The translations under genes and the position numbers were made by a program. This document shows, piece by piece, positions 8,465-18,290 of a stretch of DNA of 64,000 bases (its first letter is position 1; every line of letters begins with the position of its first letter). The notes beneath the pieces are model-generated. The model was not told the DNA's origin. It was given only the letters and a program-made list of their open reading frames with translations, and did not search any database. Source of the DNA: Catenuloplanes niger (GTDB lineage Bacteria; Actinomycetota; Actinomycetes; Mycobacteriales; Micromonosporaceae); the NCBI RefSeq assembly GCF_031458255.1, contig NZ_JAVDYC010000001.1, positions 4,845,001 to 4,909,000 of the forward strand, in the 5' to 3' direction.

Positions 8465-9787
8465 GTGTCAGTGGCTCGGCAGCGAACGGCCTGGCCAACA
8501 CCCCGGCGGATTGCGACGCTCTCCGTGCACACCTCGCCGCTCGACCAACCGGGCAGCGGTGATGCCGGCGGCATGAACGTCTATATCGTCGAGGTCGCCC
8601 GCCGCCTGGCCGAGCTGGGCGTCGAGGTGGAGATCTTCACCCGGGCCACCCGCGGCGGGCTGCCGCCGGTGGTCGAGATGAGCCCCGGTGTGCTGGTCCG
8701 GCACGTGACCGCCGGCCCGTACGAGGGCCTGGCCAAGGAGGAACTGCCGGCTCAGCTGTGCGCGTTCACCAACGGCGTGCTGCGCGCGGAGGCGTCCCGG
8801 GCGCCCGGCCACTACGACGTGATCCACTCCCACTACTGGCTCTCCGGCCAGGTCGGCTGGCTCGCCAAGGACCGCTGGGGTGTGCCGCTGGTGCACACCG
8901 CGCACACGCTCGCCAAGGTCAAGAACGCGCAGCTCGCGGTCGGTGACCGCCCGGAGCCGAAGGCGCGGGTGATCGGCGAGGAGCAGGTGGTGGCCGAGTC
9001 CGACCGGCTGGTCGCGAACACGCTCGCCGAGGCCGAGGACCTGACCCGGCTGTACGGCGCGGACCCGTCCCGGGTGGCGATCGTCGAGCCGGGCGTGGAC
9101 CTGGACCGGTTCCGTCCCGCGCCGGCCGGCCGCGCCGAGGCCGACCGGCTCGCCGCCCGCCGCCTGCTCGACCTGCCGGAACGCGGCCGGATCGTCACGT
9201 TCGTCGGCCGGATCCAGCCGCTCAAGGCGCCGGACGTGCTGGTCCGCGCGGCCGCGGAGCTGGAGTCCCGGGACGGCCTGACCGTGGTGATCTGCGGTGG
9301 CCCGAGCGGCAGTGGGCTGGACCGGCCGACCGCGCTGATCGAGCTGGCCCACCGGCTCGGCATCGCGGACTCGGTGCGGTTCATGCCACCGCAGGCCGGT
9401 CCCGGGCTGCCCGCGCTCTACCGGGCGTCGGACCTGGTCGCGGTGCCGTCGCACAACGAGTCGTTCGGGCTGGTCGCGCTGGAGGCCCAGGCGTGCGGCA
9501 CGCCGGTGGTGGCCGCGAACGTGGGCGGGCTGAGCCGCGCGGTCGCGGACGGCGTGAGCGGCGTGCTGGTCGACGGGCACTCGTCCGCGGAGTGGGCCCG
9601 CGCGCTCGGCGGGCTGCTGGCCGAGCCGGGCCGGCTGCGCGAACTGTCCCTGGGCGCGGTGCAGCACGCCCGCCAGTTCTCCTGGCAGCGCACTGCGGCC
9701 GGGTTGCTGGACGTCTACCGTGGTGCGGTGACCGCGCACCGCCGGCGGATCACGGCGGAGCTGGCCGGGGCCTACGGAGGGGCATGA
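8465..9787 (+). CDS. mshA: D-inositol-3-phosphate N-acetylglucosaminyltransferase (mycothiol step 1)
   Basis: The product is 440 residues, GT4 family with a GT-B fold. The N-terminal [19 protein letters not shown] is the typical MshA acceptor-domain start. [19 protein letters not shown] and the donor-domain [14 protein letters not shown] and [19 protein letters not shown] are all present. It joins UDP-GlcNAc to inositol-3-phosphate in the cytoplasm, the first step in making the thiol mycothiol. The GTG at 8465 is chosen because GGAGG sits 5 nt upstream; the frame stays open further upstream. The next gene overlaps by ATGA, the same pair as Rv0486-Rv0487 in M. tuberculosis. Confidence 0.95.
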   Translation: MSVARQRTAWPTPRRIATLSVHTSPLDQPGSGDAGGMNVYIVEVARRLAELGVEVEIFTRATRGGLPPVVEMSPGVLVRHVTAGPYEGLAKEELPAQLCAFTNGVLRAEASRAPGHYDVIHSHYWLSGQVGWLAKDRWGVPLVHTAHTLAKVKNAQLAVGDRPEPKARVIGEEQVVAESDRLVANTLAEAEDLTRLYGADPSRVAIVEPGVDLDRFRPAPAGRAEADRLAARRLLDLPERGRIVTFVGRIQPLKAPDVLVRAAAELESRDGLTVVICGGPSGSGLDRPTALIELAHRLGIADSVRFMPPQAGPGLPALYRASDLVAVPSHNESFGLVALEAQACGTPVVAANVGGLSRAVADGVSGVLVDGHSSAEWARALGGLLAEPGRLRELSLGAVQHARQFSWQRTAAGLLDVYRGAVTAHRRRITAELAGAYGGA

Positions 9788-10275
9788 TGACGGATGTCGC
9801 ACGGCTGATCGAGGACGTCTGCGCGGAGCGGGAGCTGCCCTGCGAGCCGACCGGTGACCGGTCGTTCGCGGTGACGCTGCCCGGCACGCACAAGCTCAAG
9901 ACCGTCTGCAACCTGATCGTCGGCGAGCACTCGCTGCGGATCGAGGCGTTCGTGATGCGCCGCCCGGACGAGAACGCGGAGGCGCTCTGGGCCTGGCTGC
10001 TGCGCCGCAACGCGCGCCTCTACGGCGTCGCGTTCTCCATCGACGCGGCCGGCGACGTCTACCTGACCGGCCGGGTCGCGCTGACCGGTCTGGACGCCGA
10101 CGAGCTGGACCGGCTGCTCGGCTCCGTCCTGACGTACGCGGACGAGTCGTTCGACCAGATGCTGGAGATCGGGTTCGGCAGCTCGATCAAGCGCGAGTGG
10201 GAGTGGCGGGTGAAGCGCGGCGAGTCGCTGGCGAACCTGCAGGCGTTCGCGCACCTGTTCCCCGAGCAGCGTTGA
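9784..10275 (+). CDS. YbjN-domain (type III secretion chaperone-like fold) protein
   Basis: The product is 163 residues and the start overlaps the mshA stop (ATGA). The sequence has the short alpha/beta pattern of YbjN proteins, with [26 protein letters not shown] and [21 protein letters not shown] as the recognisable core. No catalytic motif is visible. The conserved mshA pairing suggests a link to mycothiol metabolism or protein handling, but the function is not known. Confidence 0.85.
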   Translation: MMTDVARLIEDVCAERELPCEPTGDRSFAVTLPGTHKLKTVCNLIVGEHSLRIEAFVMRRPDENAEALWAWLLRRNARLYGVAFSIDAAGDVYLTGRVALTGLDADELDRLLGSVLTYADESFDQMLEIGFGSSIKREWEWRVKRGESLANLQAFAHLFPEQR

Positions 10276-10405
10276 CGGACATCACGTCATGTGATCGTTC
10301 GAACAGGTGTTTGCCATTGTGTCAAGATCCGCTTCGCAACTACCGTCGGACGGGCGGTATGTGGGGGAATCGGTGCCCGGGGGGACACCGAGCCGGCGGC
10401 GGCCA

Positions 10406-10437
10406 ACGGGCGGGCCTGTGGGGGCAGGCCCGCCCGT
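10406..10437. terminator. Bidirectional hairpin between convergent genes
   Basis: A 13-bp GC-rich perfect stem (10406-10418 with 10425-10437) lies between the YbjN gene and the convergent hydrolase. Flanking GGCGGCGG/CGCCGCC can extend it. There is no clear T-run. Confidence 0.65.
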
Positions 10438-10447
10438 CGCCGCCGGT

Positions 10448-11980
10448 TCAGCCCACCGCGGGGAACGGCGCCACGTCCTGCGCGCACCGGGTCCCGGCCG
10501 GCGGCACCGCCCCCTCGACCAGGTAGCGGGCGTACCAGCCGGTCACGCACGCACTGTCGCCGCTGGCGTGGCCGAAACCGTCCAGCGTGAGCAGCCGGGC
10601 GTTGCCGAGCTGCCGGGTCATCCGGACCGCGAAGTCGTAGCGGGTGGCCGGGTCGAACGTCGGGTTGACCACCAGCACGGTCCGCGCGGTCCGGCGGTCC
10701 CACGGCCCGGCGTACCGCTCCTCGATCCGCGGCCAGTTCGCGCAGCCGACCTCGCTGAACGCCTCGGCCCGCCCGAACGTCCGGTGCGCGGCCTCGAACG
10801 CGGCCGCGAAGCCCGGGTAGCGCGCCGGGTCCCGGGGCAGTGGCGCGTCCGCGCAGTTCACCGCGAAGAACGCGTCGTTGCTGTTGAACGCGTAGGCGTC
10901 GGCGAGCCCACCGCGCGGCGGAAGAGCCTCCAGGGCCATCGGCGGTACGCCCGCGGCGCGCCCGGCCGTGCCGGAGAGCCCCTCGTGCAGCGCCTGCAGC
11001 GTGGCCGCCGCGTCCGGGAACGCGCGCACGTCGTAGAGCACGCTGCTGATGAACCCGGTCAGGTCGTCGATGGTCACGGTGCCGAACGGTGGCACGTCGG
11101 CCGGCCCCTGGCGCAGCCGCTCACGCATCGCGTCGAACTTCGCCCGCGCGCCACCGGCGAACGCGCACGCCGGCCCGGCCGCGTCGCAGGCCCGCAGGAA
11201 ACCGTCCAGCGCGACCTCGAACCCGCCGGCCCGGTCGAACTTGTTGGCCAGCCGCCGGTTCGCCCGCTGGTCCGGGTCGACGTTGCCGTCCAGGATCACG
11301 GCGCGCACCCGCTGCGGGAACAGGTTCACGTACGTCGCGCCGATCATCGTGCCGTACGAGTAGCCGACGTAGGTCAGCCGCTCGTCGCCGACGGCGCGCC
11401 GCAGCAGATCGAGGTCCTTGGCCACGTTCAGCGTGCTCATGTGCGGCAGCAGCGCGCCCATGTTCCGCTTGCAGGCCTCGGTGTACTCGTGGTTCGCGCG
11501 CAGCGTCGAGGAGATCTGCTCCGCGGTCAGCGGCACCCCGCTCATCCGGGACAGCAGCGCGGCCGCCTCCTCGTCGGTGGCGAAGCACTGGACCGGGTCG
11601 CTGGCGCCGATGCCGCGCGGGTCGAAGCCGACCACGTCGAACCGGGCCAGCACCTCCGGCGGCAGGAGCAGGTCCGCGACCGCGGCCAGGAACCGGCCGG
11701 CGCCGCCGGGCCCGCCGGGATTGACGAACAGCGTGCCGATCCGCCGGTCCGGGTCGGTGGCCGGGCGCCGGGCGAGCGCGATCGTGGTGGTCCCGCCGCG
11801 CGGCCGGTCATGGTCGAGCGGCACCTCGTAACCGGTGCAGTCGAGCCCGAGCAGGTCCTCCTCGGTGCAGGGAGCCCAGGCGAGCGTGGGCGCGGCGACG
11901 GCCGCACCCGGGGTGAGAGCCACCGCGGCGAGCACGGCGGCCGCCACGACGGAGCGCAGTGAAGCGAGGCGAAGCGTCAT
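10448..11980 (-). CDS. Secreted alpha/beta hydrolase of the tripeptidyl aminopeptidase (TAP/SlpD-E) type
   Basis: The product is 510 residues. A signal peptide ends near AAVAA-P (about residue 30). The oxyanion loop is FVNPGGPGGAG. The nucleophile elbow is GYSYGT. The C-terminal TAP-like domain carries the Asp in VVNPTFDPAT and the His in GFGHASGD. The family removes N-terminal tri- or dipeptides from extracellular proteins or acts on related esters and amides. The several Cys residues (for example PCTEEDLLGLDC) fit disulfides outside the cell. It starts about 25 nt before the neighbouring MFS stop, so co-transcription with the exporters is possible. Confidence 0.87.
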   Translation of the reverse strand: MTLRLASLRSVVAAAVLAAVALTPGAAVAAPTLAWAPCTEEDLLGLDCTGYEVPLDHDRPRGGTTTIALARRPATDPDRRIGTLFVNPGGPGGAGRFLAAVADLLLPPEVLARFDVVGFDPRGIGASDPVQCFATDEEAAALLSRMSGVPLTAEQISSTLRANHEYTEACKRNMGALLPHMSTLNVAKDLDLLRRAVGDERLTYVGYSYGTMIGATYVNLFPQRVRAVILDGNVDPDQRANRRLANKFDRAGGFEVALDGFLRACDAAGPACAFAGGARAKFDAMRERLRQGPADVPPFGTVTIDDLTGFISSVLYDVRAFPDAAATLQALHEGLSGTAGRAAGVPPMALEALPPRGGLADAYAFNSNDAFFAVNCADAPLPRDPARYPGFAAAFEAAHRTFGRAEAFSEVGCANWPRIEERYAGPWDRRTARTVLVVNPTFDPATRYDFAVRMTRQLGNARLLTLDGFGHASGDSACVTGWYARYLVEGAVPPAGTRCAQDVAPFPAVG

Positions 11981-12001
11981 GGTCGTCGATCATGGCATTG
12001 A

Positions 12002-13219
12002 TCACAGTCGAACGGTGTCCGCTTCCGGACGCGCGCGCATGGCGGACAGGTGCCGCTCCCGGCGCGGGCCGGCCAGCAGGTGCAGCCCGGCCGCGGCCAG
12101 CCCGAGCACGCCGGCGATCAGCCAGTGCGCGTCGCCGAGGTGCTCCAGCGTGAACCCGCCCGCGGCCGGCGCGAGGAACGCGGCGGCCGGGAACGTCAGG
12201 TAGAAGACCGACTGGTAGCGGCCGCGCAACGCGGGCGGGGCCAGCTCCGCGTTGATCTGCGCGTTCGGCGGCGCGGCCAGCATCTGCCCGGCGGTCCAGC
12301 CGGCCGCGGCGAGCAGGTAGAGCCAGAGGTGGTCGGCGAACGTCAGCGCGCCGTAGCCGAGCGCGGCCAGCGCGGTGGCCAGCGCCAGCACGCGGTGCTT
12401 GAGCCGGCCGGCGATCAGCGGCGGCACGAACAGCTGGCCCACGATGATGAGCAGCGCGCCGAGCGCCATCACCCGGCCGTACGCGCTGGGCCCGAGCCCG
12501 TCCTGCGCCATCGCGATCGGCATGATCGTCGGTGCCTGTGTGACCACCATCGCGAAGAGCAGCGTCAGGCCGGTGAAGGCGAGGAAGTGCCGGTCGGCGA
12601 GCACGCGCCGGAACCCGCCGTGCGCGGCCCGCGGGGCCGGCCGGAACGTCTCCGACACCTTCCACACGACCAGGGCCAGCGCGACCGCGGTGGCGGCCGC
12701 GTCGACCACGAACAGCGCGGTGTAGCTGGCCTCCGCGAGCTGCCCGGCCAGGAACGACGCGATCGCGGTGCCGAGGTTCAGCGCCCAGTACTCCAGGTTG
12801 AACGCGCGGGGCCGGTCCGCCTCCGGGACCACGTCGACCATCGCGGCGATCAGTGCGGGCCCGGGCATCGACTGCACCAGCCCGAGCACCCCGATCAGCG
12901 CGCCGATCGCGGGCAGCGCCGTGGTGAACGCCAGCGCCAGCAGCGTGGCGACCATCGCCAGGTAGGCGGCGATCAGCGTGCGCCGCCGCCCCCACCGGTC
13001 GGTCAGCACGCCGCTGACCAGGCTGCCGGCCATGCCACCGACGCCGTACGCGCCGATCAGCAACCCGGCCAGGGAGGGCGCCGCGCCGCGCTCGGCGGTC
13101 AGGTACAGGCTGAGGAACAGCACCACGAAGCCGCCGGCCCGGGTGATCAGCATGCCGGTCCACAGGTACCAGAACGTGCCCGGCAGCCCGCCGACGTTGC
13201 TCGCGAGCCACCGCCGCAT
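12002..13219 (-). CDS. MFS transporter (paralogue 1)
   Basis: The product is 405 residues with about 12 hydrophobic helices. The cytoplasmic loop 2-3 motif GSLVSGVLTDRWGRRRTL is the MFS signature. A strong GGAGGAG lies 5 nt upstream of the ATG at 13219. It is clearly homologous along its length to the next gene upstream (shared FWYLW, GGFVVLFL, DRWGRR/DRFGRR and LRGRYQ), pointing to a tandem duplication. The likely role is proton-driven efflux of a small molecule; the substrate is unknown. Confidence 0.88.
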   Translation of the reverse strand: MRRWLASNVGGLPGTFWYLWTGMLITRAGGFVVLFLSLYLTAERGAAPSLAGLLIGAYGVGGMAGSLVSGVLTDRWGRRRTLIAAYLAMVATLLALAFTTALPAIGALIGVLGLVQSMPGPALIAAMVDVVPEADRPRAFNLEYWALNLGTAIASFLAGQLAEASYTALFVVDAAATAVALALVVWKVSETFRPAPRAAHGGFRRVLADRHFLAFTGLTLLFAMVVTQAPTIMPIAMAQDGLGPSAYGRVMALGALLIIVGQLFVPPLIAGRLKHRVLALATALAALGYGALTFADHLWLYLLAAAGWTAGQMLAAPPNAQINAELAPPALRGRYQSVFYLTFPAAAFLAPAAGGFTLEHLGDAHWLIAGVLGLAAAGLHLLAGPRRERHLSAMRARPEADTVRL

Positions 13220-13235
13220 GACGCTCCTCCGCCTT

Positions 13236-13254
13236 CGGTAAAGGTTCTTTACCG
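13236..13254. promoter_or_regulatory. Perfect 8-bp dyad between the two MFS genes
   Basis: CGGTAAAG-GTT-CTTTACCG overlaps the stop codon of the upstream MFS gene and sits 17 nt before the start of the downstream one. It is AT-richer than its surroundings. It could be an operator for a dimeric repressor or a weak mRNA hairpin. Confidence 0.5.
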
Positions 13255-14496
13255 TACCGCCGGCTCCTTGACCGGTGCCTCCGCGGCCGCCACCGCGGCG
13301 ATCCGGCGGATCCGGGAGGGCCGGGCGAGCAGGTGGCCGACCGCGGCCACCACGCAGATCACGGCCGTGGCCAGCCAGAGCGCGGCATGGCCGGCGTGCT
13401 CCTGGACGTAGCCGCCGGCGATCGGCGCGATCGCGGACGCACCGGCCCAGGACAGCGAGGAGACGCCCTGGTAGCGGCCGCGCAGCTCGACCGGGGAGAG
13501 CTCGGCCATCAGCGCGGAGTTGGACGGCGCGTTCAGCATCTCGCCGAGCGTCCAGATGAGCACCGTGAGCGCGTACAGCGGCGCGGTGTGCGCGATCGCG
13601 GTCAGGCCGAAGCCGACCCCGACCACGACCGAGGCCGCGGCCATCACCCGCGAGTGGTCCCGGCCACGGAGCAGCCGCGGCACGAAGAGCTGGCCGACCA
13701 CGATCAGCACGCCGTTCAGCGCGATCACCACGCCGTAGGTGGCCGGGGAGAGCCCGTCCGCGGTCATCGCGATCGGCAGCGTGGACAGGTGCTGCATGAA
13801 GACCAGCGCGACCAGCAGGTTCAGCGTCACGTAGACCAGGAACACGTGGTCGCGCAGCAGCGACAGCATCCCGGACGTGCGCGGCGCCAGCGCGCCCGCC
13901 TGGATGACGCGCACGGCCGGCCGGCTCTCCGGCACGCGCAGGAAGATGACGGTCGCGGTGACCAGGATCGTCGCGGCGTCGACCAGGAACAGCAGCATGT
14001 AGTTCGCCTGCGCGGCGAAGCCGGCCAGGATCGCGGACGACGCGAAACCGAGGTTGATCGCCCAGTAGTTCAGCGTGAACGCGCGCAGCCGGTCCTTCGG
14101 CTCGACCACGTCGACCAGCATCGCGGAGAACGCGGGCCGGGCCGCCTCGGCGAACAGGCCGAGCGCGGCCGCGCCGATCGTGATCACCACGAGGTCCCGG
14201 GCGAACGCCAGGTTGACCATCAACACGGACGCGCCGAGGTGCGCGACCAGCAGCGTGGGGCGACGGCCGAACCGGTCGGCGGCCATGCCACCGATCATCG
14301 TGCCGGCCGCGGCGCCGGCGCCGTAGAGGCCCAGGACCAGGCCGGCCTGGCTCTCCGAGAGACCACGCGCGCTGGTCAGGTAGATCGCCAGGAAGATGAC
14401 GACGAACCCGCCCATCCGGTTGATCAGATTGCCGGCCCAGAGGTACCAGAAGGTCCTCGGTAAGCCTCCGGCCGTCTCGGACAACCACGCACGCAC
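13249..14496 (-). CDS. MFS transporter (paralogue 2)
   Basis: The product is 415 residues with 12 predicted membrane helices. The MFS motif [15 protein letters not shown] lies between helices 2 and 3. The start is a GTG. It is the upstream member of a tandem pair of related exporters with only 29 nt between them, so a heteromeric or sequentially duplicated efflux pair is possible. Family knowledge suggests drug or metabolite export. No regulator gene is adjacent. Confidence 0.88.
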   Translation of the reverse strand: MRAWLSETAGGLPRTFWYLWAGNLINRMGGFVVIFLAIYLTSARGLSESQAGLVLGLYGAGAAAGTMIGGMAADRFGRRPTLLVAHLGASVLMVNLAFARDLVVITIGAAALGLFAEAARPAFSAMLVDVVEPKDRLRAFTLNYWAINLGFASSAILAGFAAQANYMLLFLVDAATILVTATVIFLRVPESRPAVRVIQAGALAPRTSGMLSLLRDHVFLVYVTLNLLVALVFMQHLSTLPIAMTADGLSPATYGVVIALNGVLIVVGQLFVPRLLRGRDHSRVMAAASVVVGVGFGLTAIAHTAPLYALTVLIWTLGEMLNAPSNSALMAELSPVELRGRYQGVSSLSWAGASAIAPIAGGYVQEHAGHAALWLATAVICVVAAVGHLLARPSRIRRIAAVAAAEAPVKEPAVR

Positions 14497-14588
14497 GCCG
14501 TACCCCCGCTGTAATGAATGAATTTGATTCGGGACCTTACAACCTAGTCCCCCGGGGCCGAGCCGGTCACGCGGAATATCCTGATCGC

Positions 14589-15338
14589 ATGACTGTGGGG
14601 ACCCTGGTGCTGTTGCGGCACGGCGAGAGCGAGTGGAACGCCAAGAACCTCTTCACCGGCTGGGTCGACGTCGACCTGAACGCCAAGGGTGAGGCGGAGG
14701 CGCGGCGCGGCGGCGAGCTGCTCAAGGAGCACGGCCTGCTGCCCGACGTGGTGCACACCAGCGTGCTGCGCCGCGCGATCCGGACGTCGGAGCTGGCGCT
14801 GCACGCGGCCGACCGGCACTGGATCGCGGTGCGCCGCTCGTGGCGGCTGAACGAGCGTCACTACGGCGCGCTGCAGGGCAAGAACAAGAAGGAGACGCTG
14901 GACGCGTACGGCGAGGAGCAGTTCATGCTCTGGCGCCGCTCCTACGACACGCCCCCGCCGCCGATCGACGACAACGACGAGTGGTCGCAGGTCGGCGACC
15001 CGCGGTACGCGACGCTCCCGCCCGAGCTGGCGCCGCGCACCGAGTGCCTCAAGGACGTCGTCCACCGCATGCTGCCGTACTGGTACGACGGCATCGTGCC
15101 GGACCTGCTGGCCGGCCGGACCGTGCTGGTCACGGCGCACGGCAACTCGCTGCGCGCGCTGGTCAAGCACCTCGACCAGATCTCCGACGACGCGATCGCG
15201 AAGCTGAACATCCCGACCGGCATCCCGCTGCGCTACGACCTGGGCGCGGACCTGCGGCCGACCGTGGCCGGCGGCAGCTACCTGGACCCGGAGGCGGCCA
15301 AGGAGGCGGCCGCCGCGGTCGCCAACCAGGGCAAGTGA
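14589..15338 (+). CDS. gpmA: 2,3-bisphosphoglycerate-dependent phosphoglycerate mutase
   Basis: The product is 249 residues, the normal length for the cofactor-dependent enzyme. [12 protein letters not shown] contains the catalytic His (RHG) near residue 11. Also present are the [17 protein letters not shown] substrate loop and [15 protein letters not shown] with the second His. It interconverts 3- and 2-phosphoglycerate in glycolysis. The order gpmA followed by senX3-regX3 is the same in mycobacteria (Rv0489-0491). Here phoU is inserted between them on the other strand. Confidence 0.97.
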   Translation: MTVGTLVLLRHGESEWNAKNLFTGWVDVDLNAKGEAEARRGGELLKEHGLLPDVVHTSVLRRAIRTSELALHAADRHWIAVRRSWRLNERHYGALQGKNKKETLDAYGEEQFMLWRRSYDTPPPPIDDNDEWSQVGDPRYATLPPELAPRTECLKDVVHRMLPYWYDGIVPDLLAGRTVLVTAHGNSLRALVKHLDQISDDAIAKLNIPTGIPLRYDLGADLRPTVAGGSYLDPEAAKEAAAAVANQGK

Positions 15339-15344
15339 CACGGT

Positions 15345-15374
15345 GATGGGAGGGGCCGCCCGGCCCCTCCCATC
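15345..15374. terminator. Bidirectional terminator between gpmA and phoU
   Basis: A perfect 14-bp stem (15345-15358 with 15361-15374) has a 2-nt centre and lies between convergent stops. It is very GC-rich, without a long T-tract. Confidence 0.75.
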
Positions 15375-15381
15375 CGGAAGC

Positions 15382-16047
15382 TCAGTCGCCGGCGACCGTC
15401 TCGTCGGTCACGGTCTCGCCGGTGAGCAGGTAGATAACCCGGCGGCCCGAGTTCACCGCGTGGTCGGCGAAACGCTCGTAGAAGCGGCCCAGCAGAGCAC
15501 CGTCGATCGCGGTCTCCGCACCGTACGGCCAGTCGTCGCCGAGCAGCACCTTGAACAGCTCGCGGTGCAGGTTGTCCATCACGTCGTCGTCCGACTCGAG
15601 CTCGGCCGCGAGCTTCGCGTCCGGCTCGGCCAGCACGGTCGCCACCTTGCCGGCGATCGCGTCGGCCACGTTCGCCATCTCCTTGAAGACGCCGCGCAGC
15701 TCGGCCGGGACCGCGGGGGACGGGTGCCGGCGCAGCGCGGTCTTGGCCACGTGGTCGGCCAGGTCGCCCATCCGCTCCAGATCGGCCGCGATGTGCAGCG
15801 CGGTGATCAGCAGGCGCAGGTCGGAGGCGACCGGCGCCTGTCGGGCCAGGATGTCCGCGACCTTCTCCTCGACCTGCCGGTACAGGTCGTCGAGGTCGGC
15901 GTCCTGCTCGATGACCGCCTCGCCGGCGGCGCGGTCGGCGGCGAGCAGTGCCGTCGTGGCACGGCGCATGGCGACGCGCGCACCCTCGGCCAACTCGACC
16001 AGCAGCCGGCTGACCTCCCTCAGGTCTGCCTGGAATTCAACGCGCAT
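15382..16047 (-). CDS. phoU: Phosphate-signalling protein PhoU
   Basis: The product is 221 residues with two PhoU three-helix repeats. Each carries the metal-binding E/D-x-x-x-D pattern: ADLERMGDLADHVAK near residue 90 and FYERFADHAVNSGRRVIYL near 190. PhoU links the phosphate transporter to the sensor kinase and holds the kinase off when phosphate is plentiful. I chose the ATG at 16047 because GAGGA lies 7 nt upstream; a GTG 6 nt earlier is less well spaced. It is divergent from senX3, a layout known in many actinobacteria. Confidence 0.95.
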   Translation of the reverse strand: MRVEFQADLREVSRLLVELAEGARVAMRRATTALLAADRAAGEAVIEQDADLDDLYRQVEEKVADILARQAPVASDLRLLITALHIAADLERMGDLADHVAKTALRRHPSPAVPAELRGVFKEMANVADAIAGKVATVLAEPDAKLAAELESDDDVMDNLHRELFKVLLGDDWPYGAETAIDGALLGRFYERFADHAVNSGRRVIYLLTGETVTDETVAGD

Positions 16048-16108
16048 GATCACGTCCTCGTTGTCTGTGTATGCGGGGTTACCGTAGGTCGCGGGGGCGG
16101 CCCAACGG

Positions 16109-16145
16109 TGAACTGCGATGAACGACGCCGAGCCGAGAGTTGAAC
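16109..16145. promoter_or_regulatory. TGAAC direct repeats in the phoU-senX3 intergenic region
   Basis: TGAAC occurs at 16109, 16119 and 16141. The first two lie in GGTGAAC-TGC-GATGAAC, a near-direct repeat with 10-bp period. Actinobacterial PHO boxes are direct repeats of GTTCAC-type units, the complement of GTGAAC, usually with 11-bp period. This is therefore a plausible but imperfect RegX3 or PhoP site. Confidence 0.4.
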
Positions 16146-16218
16146 ATTACGAAACCCGGACCGCTTTTGCCGCTTTTGTCGAGGGCCCCAGGTAAACAAT
16201 CCCCCTAACATCGCTGGC

Positions 16219-17535
16219 GTGAGGTGGGCGGTGGAGTCGGGCGTGGCCGGTGCGACAGTGATCGGGCTGGCCCTCGGCGTGCTCTTCGGGCTCCTCTACG
16301 GACGTGCGCGATGGGCTCGGCCCCGGCACCGGCTGACCGGGCTCGACCCGGACTCCGGCGTCGAGGTCCAGGTCGATGGGAGGCCGGCGATAGGCAACAA
16401 GGATCAGGCCCCGATGTCCGGCCTGGGGCGCAAGAGTCTCGACTCGCTGCGGGTCGGCGTGGTCGTGCTGGACGCCGGCGACACGCCGGTGCTGGTCAAC
16501 CCGGCGGCGCGGGCGATGGGCCTGCTGCGCGCCGGCGCCGGGCCCGGGACGATCGCGGCACACCCGATTCTGCGTACCCTCGCCGGTCAGGTCCGCCGCA
16601 CCGGCGTGCGCCGCGAGGTGGAGCTGGACCTGCGCCGGGGCCGCGAGGGCGGGCCGCAGGCGCCGCTCGGCGTGCACCTGCGCGCGGTCGCGCTCGGCGG
16701 TGAGTTCGTCGCCGTCGAGGCCGCGGACGTCACCGAGTCGCACCGGGTCGACCGGGTCCGGCGTGACTTCGTGGCCAACGTCAGCCACGAGCTGAAGACG
16801 CCGATCGGCGCGCTCCAGCTGCTCTCCGAGGCGCTGCTGGACGCGACCGACCCGATCACCGCCGGCAGCTCACCGGACCCGGCCGAGGACGTGGCCGCGG
16901 CCCGGCGCTTCGCCGAGCGCATCCACCACGAGTCGCTGCGGATGGGCCGGCTGGTCAGCGAGCTGCTCGAACTGAGCCGGCTGCAGGGCGCCGAACCGCT
17001 CCCCACGCCGGAACCGGTCTCCGTCGACTGGGTGGTGGCCGAGACCATCGACCGCACCCGCACCGCGGCCGCGGCCAAGTCGATCGAGGTGGCCGTGGAG
17101 GGCGGGCGTGGCCTGCTCGTCTACGGCAACGACAGCCAGGTCGCCACGGCCGTCACCAACCTGGTGGAGAACGCGATCGCGTACTCGCCGGAGGACACCA
17201 AGGTCACGGTCGCGATCAGCGCGGACGACGAGAACGTGCAGATCGCGGTCACCGATCAGGGCATCGGCATCGGCGGCGCGGACGTCGACCGGATCTTCGA
17301 GCGCTTCTACCGGGCCGACCAGGCACGGTCCCGGTCCACCGGCGGAACGGGGCTCGGCCTGGCCATCGTCAAGCACATCGCCACCAACCACGGTGGCCGG
17401 GTGGACGTGACGAGCACACTGGGGGAGGGGTCGACGTTCACTCTGCGGCTGCCTGCCCGACCGCTGGCGGACGGCATGCCGCTAACCACGTCGGTTGAGA
17501 TCGAGTCCGGTCCGGCCGTGCTCGGGCAGTCCTGA
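16219..17535 (+). CDS. senX3: Phosphate-sensing sensor histidine kinase SenX3
   Basis: The product is 438 residues. One N-terminal membrane helix (about residues 8-28) is followed by a PAS-like domain (LRVGVVVLDAGDTPVLVNPAARAMGLL). The HisKA H box is NVSHELKTPIGAL. The HATPase shows NLVENAIAYSPE, DQGIGIGG and GGTGLGLAIVKHIATNHGG. It phosphorylates RegX3 under phosphate limitation and is restrained by PhoU. The start is a GTG. RegX3 follows 29 nt later with GGAAAGGAAG before its start, so the two form one operon. Confidence 0.95.
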   Translation: MRWAVESGVAGATVIGLALGVLFGLLYGRARWARPRHRLTGLDPDSGVEVQVDGRPAIGNKDQAPMSGLGRKSLDSLRVGVVVLDAGDTPVLVNPAARAMGLLRAGAGPGTIAAHPILRTLAGQVRRTGVRREVELDLRRGREGGPQAPLGVHLRAVALGGEFVAVEAADVTESHRVDRVRRDFVANVSHELKTPIGALQLLSEALLDATDPITAGSSPDPAEDVAAARRFAERIHHESLRMGRLVSELLELSRLQGAEPLPTPEPVSVDWVVAETIDRTRTAAAAKSIEVAVEGGRGLLVYGNDSQVATAVTNLVENAIAYSPEDTKVTVAISADDENVQIAVTDQGIGIGGADVDRIFERFYRADQARSRSTGGTGLGLAIVKHIATNHGGRVDVTSTLGEGSTFTLRLPARPLADGMPLTTSVEIESGPAVLGQS

Positions 17536-17564
17536 GCTGCCGGACATAGGAAAGGAAGTTACTG

Positions 17565-18248
17565 GTGGCCCGTGTGCTGGTCGTCGAGGACGAGGAGTCG
17601 TTCTCCGACGCGCTCTCCTACATGCTCCGCAAGGAGGGGTTCGAGGTGTCGGTCGCGGAGACCGGCGTCTCGGCGCTGACCGAGTTCGACCGCACCGGCG
17701 CGGACATCGTGCTCCTCGACCTGATGCTGCCCGAGATGTCCGGCACCGAGGTCTGCCGCCAGCTGCGGCAGCGCTCGCACGTGCCGATCATCATGGTCAC
17801 CGCCCGGGACAGCGAGATCGACAAGGTGGTCGGGCTGGAGATCGGCGCCGACGACTACGTCACCAAGCCGTACTCGCCGCGGGAACTGGTCGCGCGCATC
17901 CGCGCGGTGCTCCGCCGCAACCAGACCGAGGCGGTCGAGGACAGCACGCCCACGCTCGCCGCCGGCCCGGTCCGGATGGACGTGGAGCGGCACGTGGTCA
18001 CCGTCGACGGCGCCGCCGTGCAGCTGCCGCTCAAGGAGTTCGAGCTGCTCGAACTGCTGCTCCGCAACGCCGGCCGGGTGCTCACCCGCGGCCAGCTGAT
18101 CGACCGCGTCTGGGGCGCCGACTACGTCGGTGACACCAAGACGCTGGACGTGCACGTCAAGCGACTCCGCTCCAAGGTCGAGCCGGAGCCGTCCGCGCCG
18201 CGCTACATCGTCACGGTCCGCGGGCTCGGCTACAAGTTCGAGCCGTAG
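17565..18248 (+). CDS. regX3: Response regulator RegX3 (OmpR family)
   Basis: The product is 227 residues. The receiver has its acidic pocket in VVEDEES, the phospho-Asp in IVLLDLMLPEM (about residue 52), and Lys in VTKPYSPREL. The C-terminal winged helix shows LPLKEFELLELLLRNAGRVLTR and KTLDVHVKRLRSKVE. It activates phosphate-starvation genes when phosphorylated by SenX3. The start is a GTG with AGGAAG about 6 nt upstream. A hairpin terminator follows. Confidence 0.96.
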   Translation: MARVLVVEDEESFSDALSYMLRKEGFEVSVAETGVSALTEFDRTGADIVLLDLMLPEMSGTEVCRQLRQRSHVPIIMVTARDSEIDKVVGLEIGADDYVTKPYSPRELVARIRAVLRRNQTEAVEDSTPTLAAGPVRMDVERHVVTVDGAAVQLPLKEFELLELLLRNAGRVLTRGQLIDRVWGADYVGDTKTLDVHVKRLRSKVEPEPSAPRYIVTVRGLGYKFEP

Positions 18249-18258
18249 ACCCGTCCGG

Positions 18259-18286
18259 CCCGGCCGGCGGCGTGCTGCCGGCCGGG
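18259..18286. terminator. Hairpin after regX3
   Basis: Perfect 10-bp arms (18259-18268 and 18277-18286) with an 8-nt loop lie between the convergent regX3 and cysteine-rich genes. No T-run follows. Confidence 0.6.
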
Positions 18287-18290
18287 TACG

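Noticed and set aside
12002-14488. A single 828-residue fused MFS protein
   Set aside because: The upstream half is out of frame with the real second exporter; a strong GGAGGAG and ATG at 13219 define separate genes.
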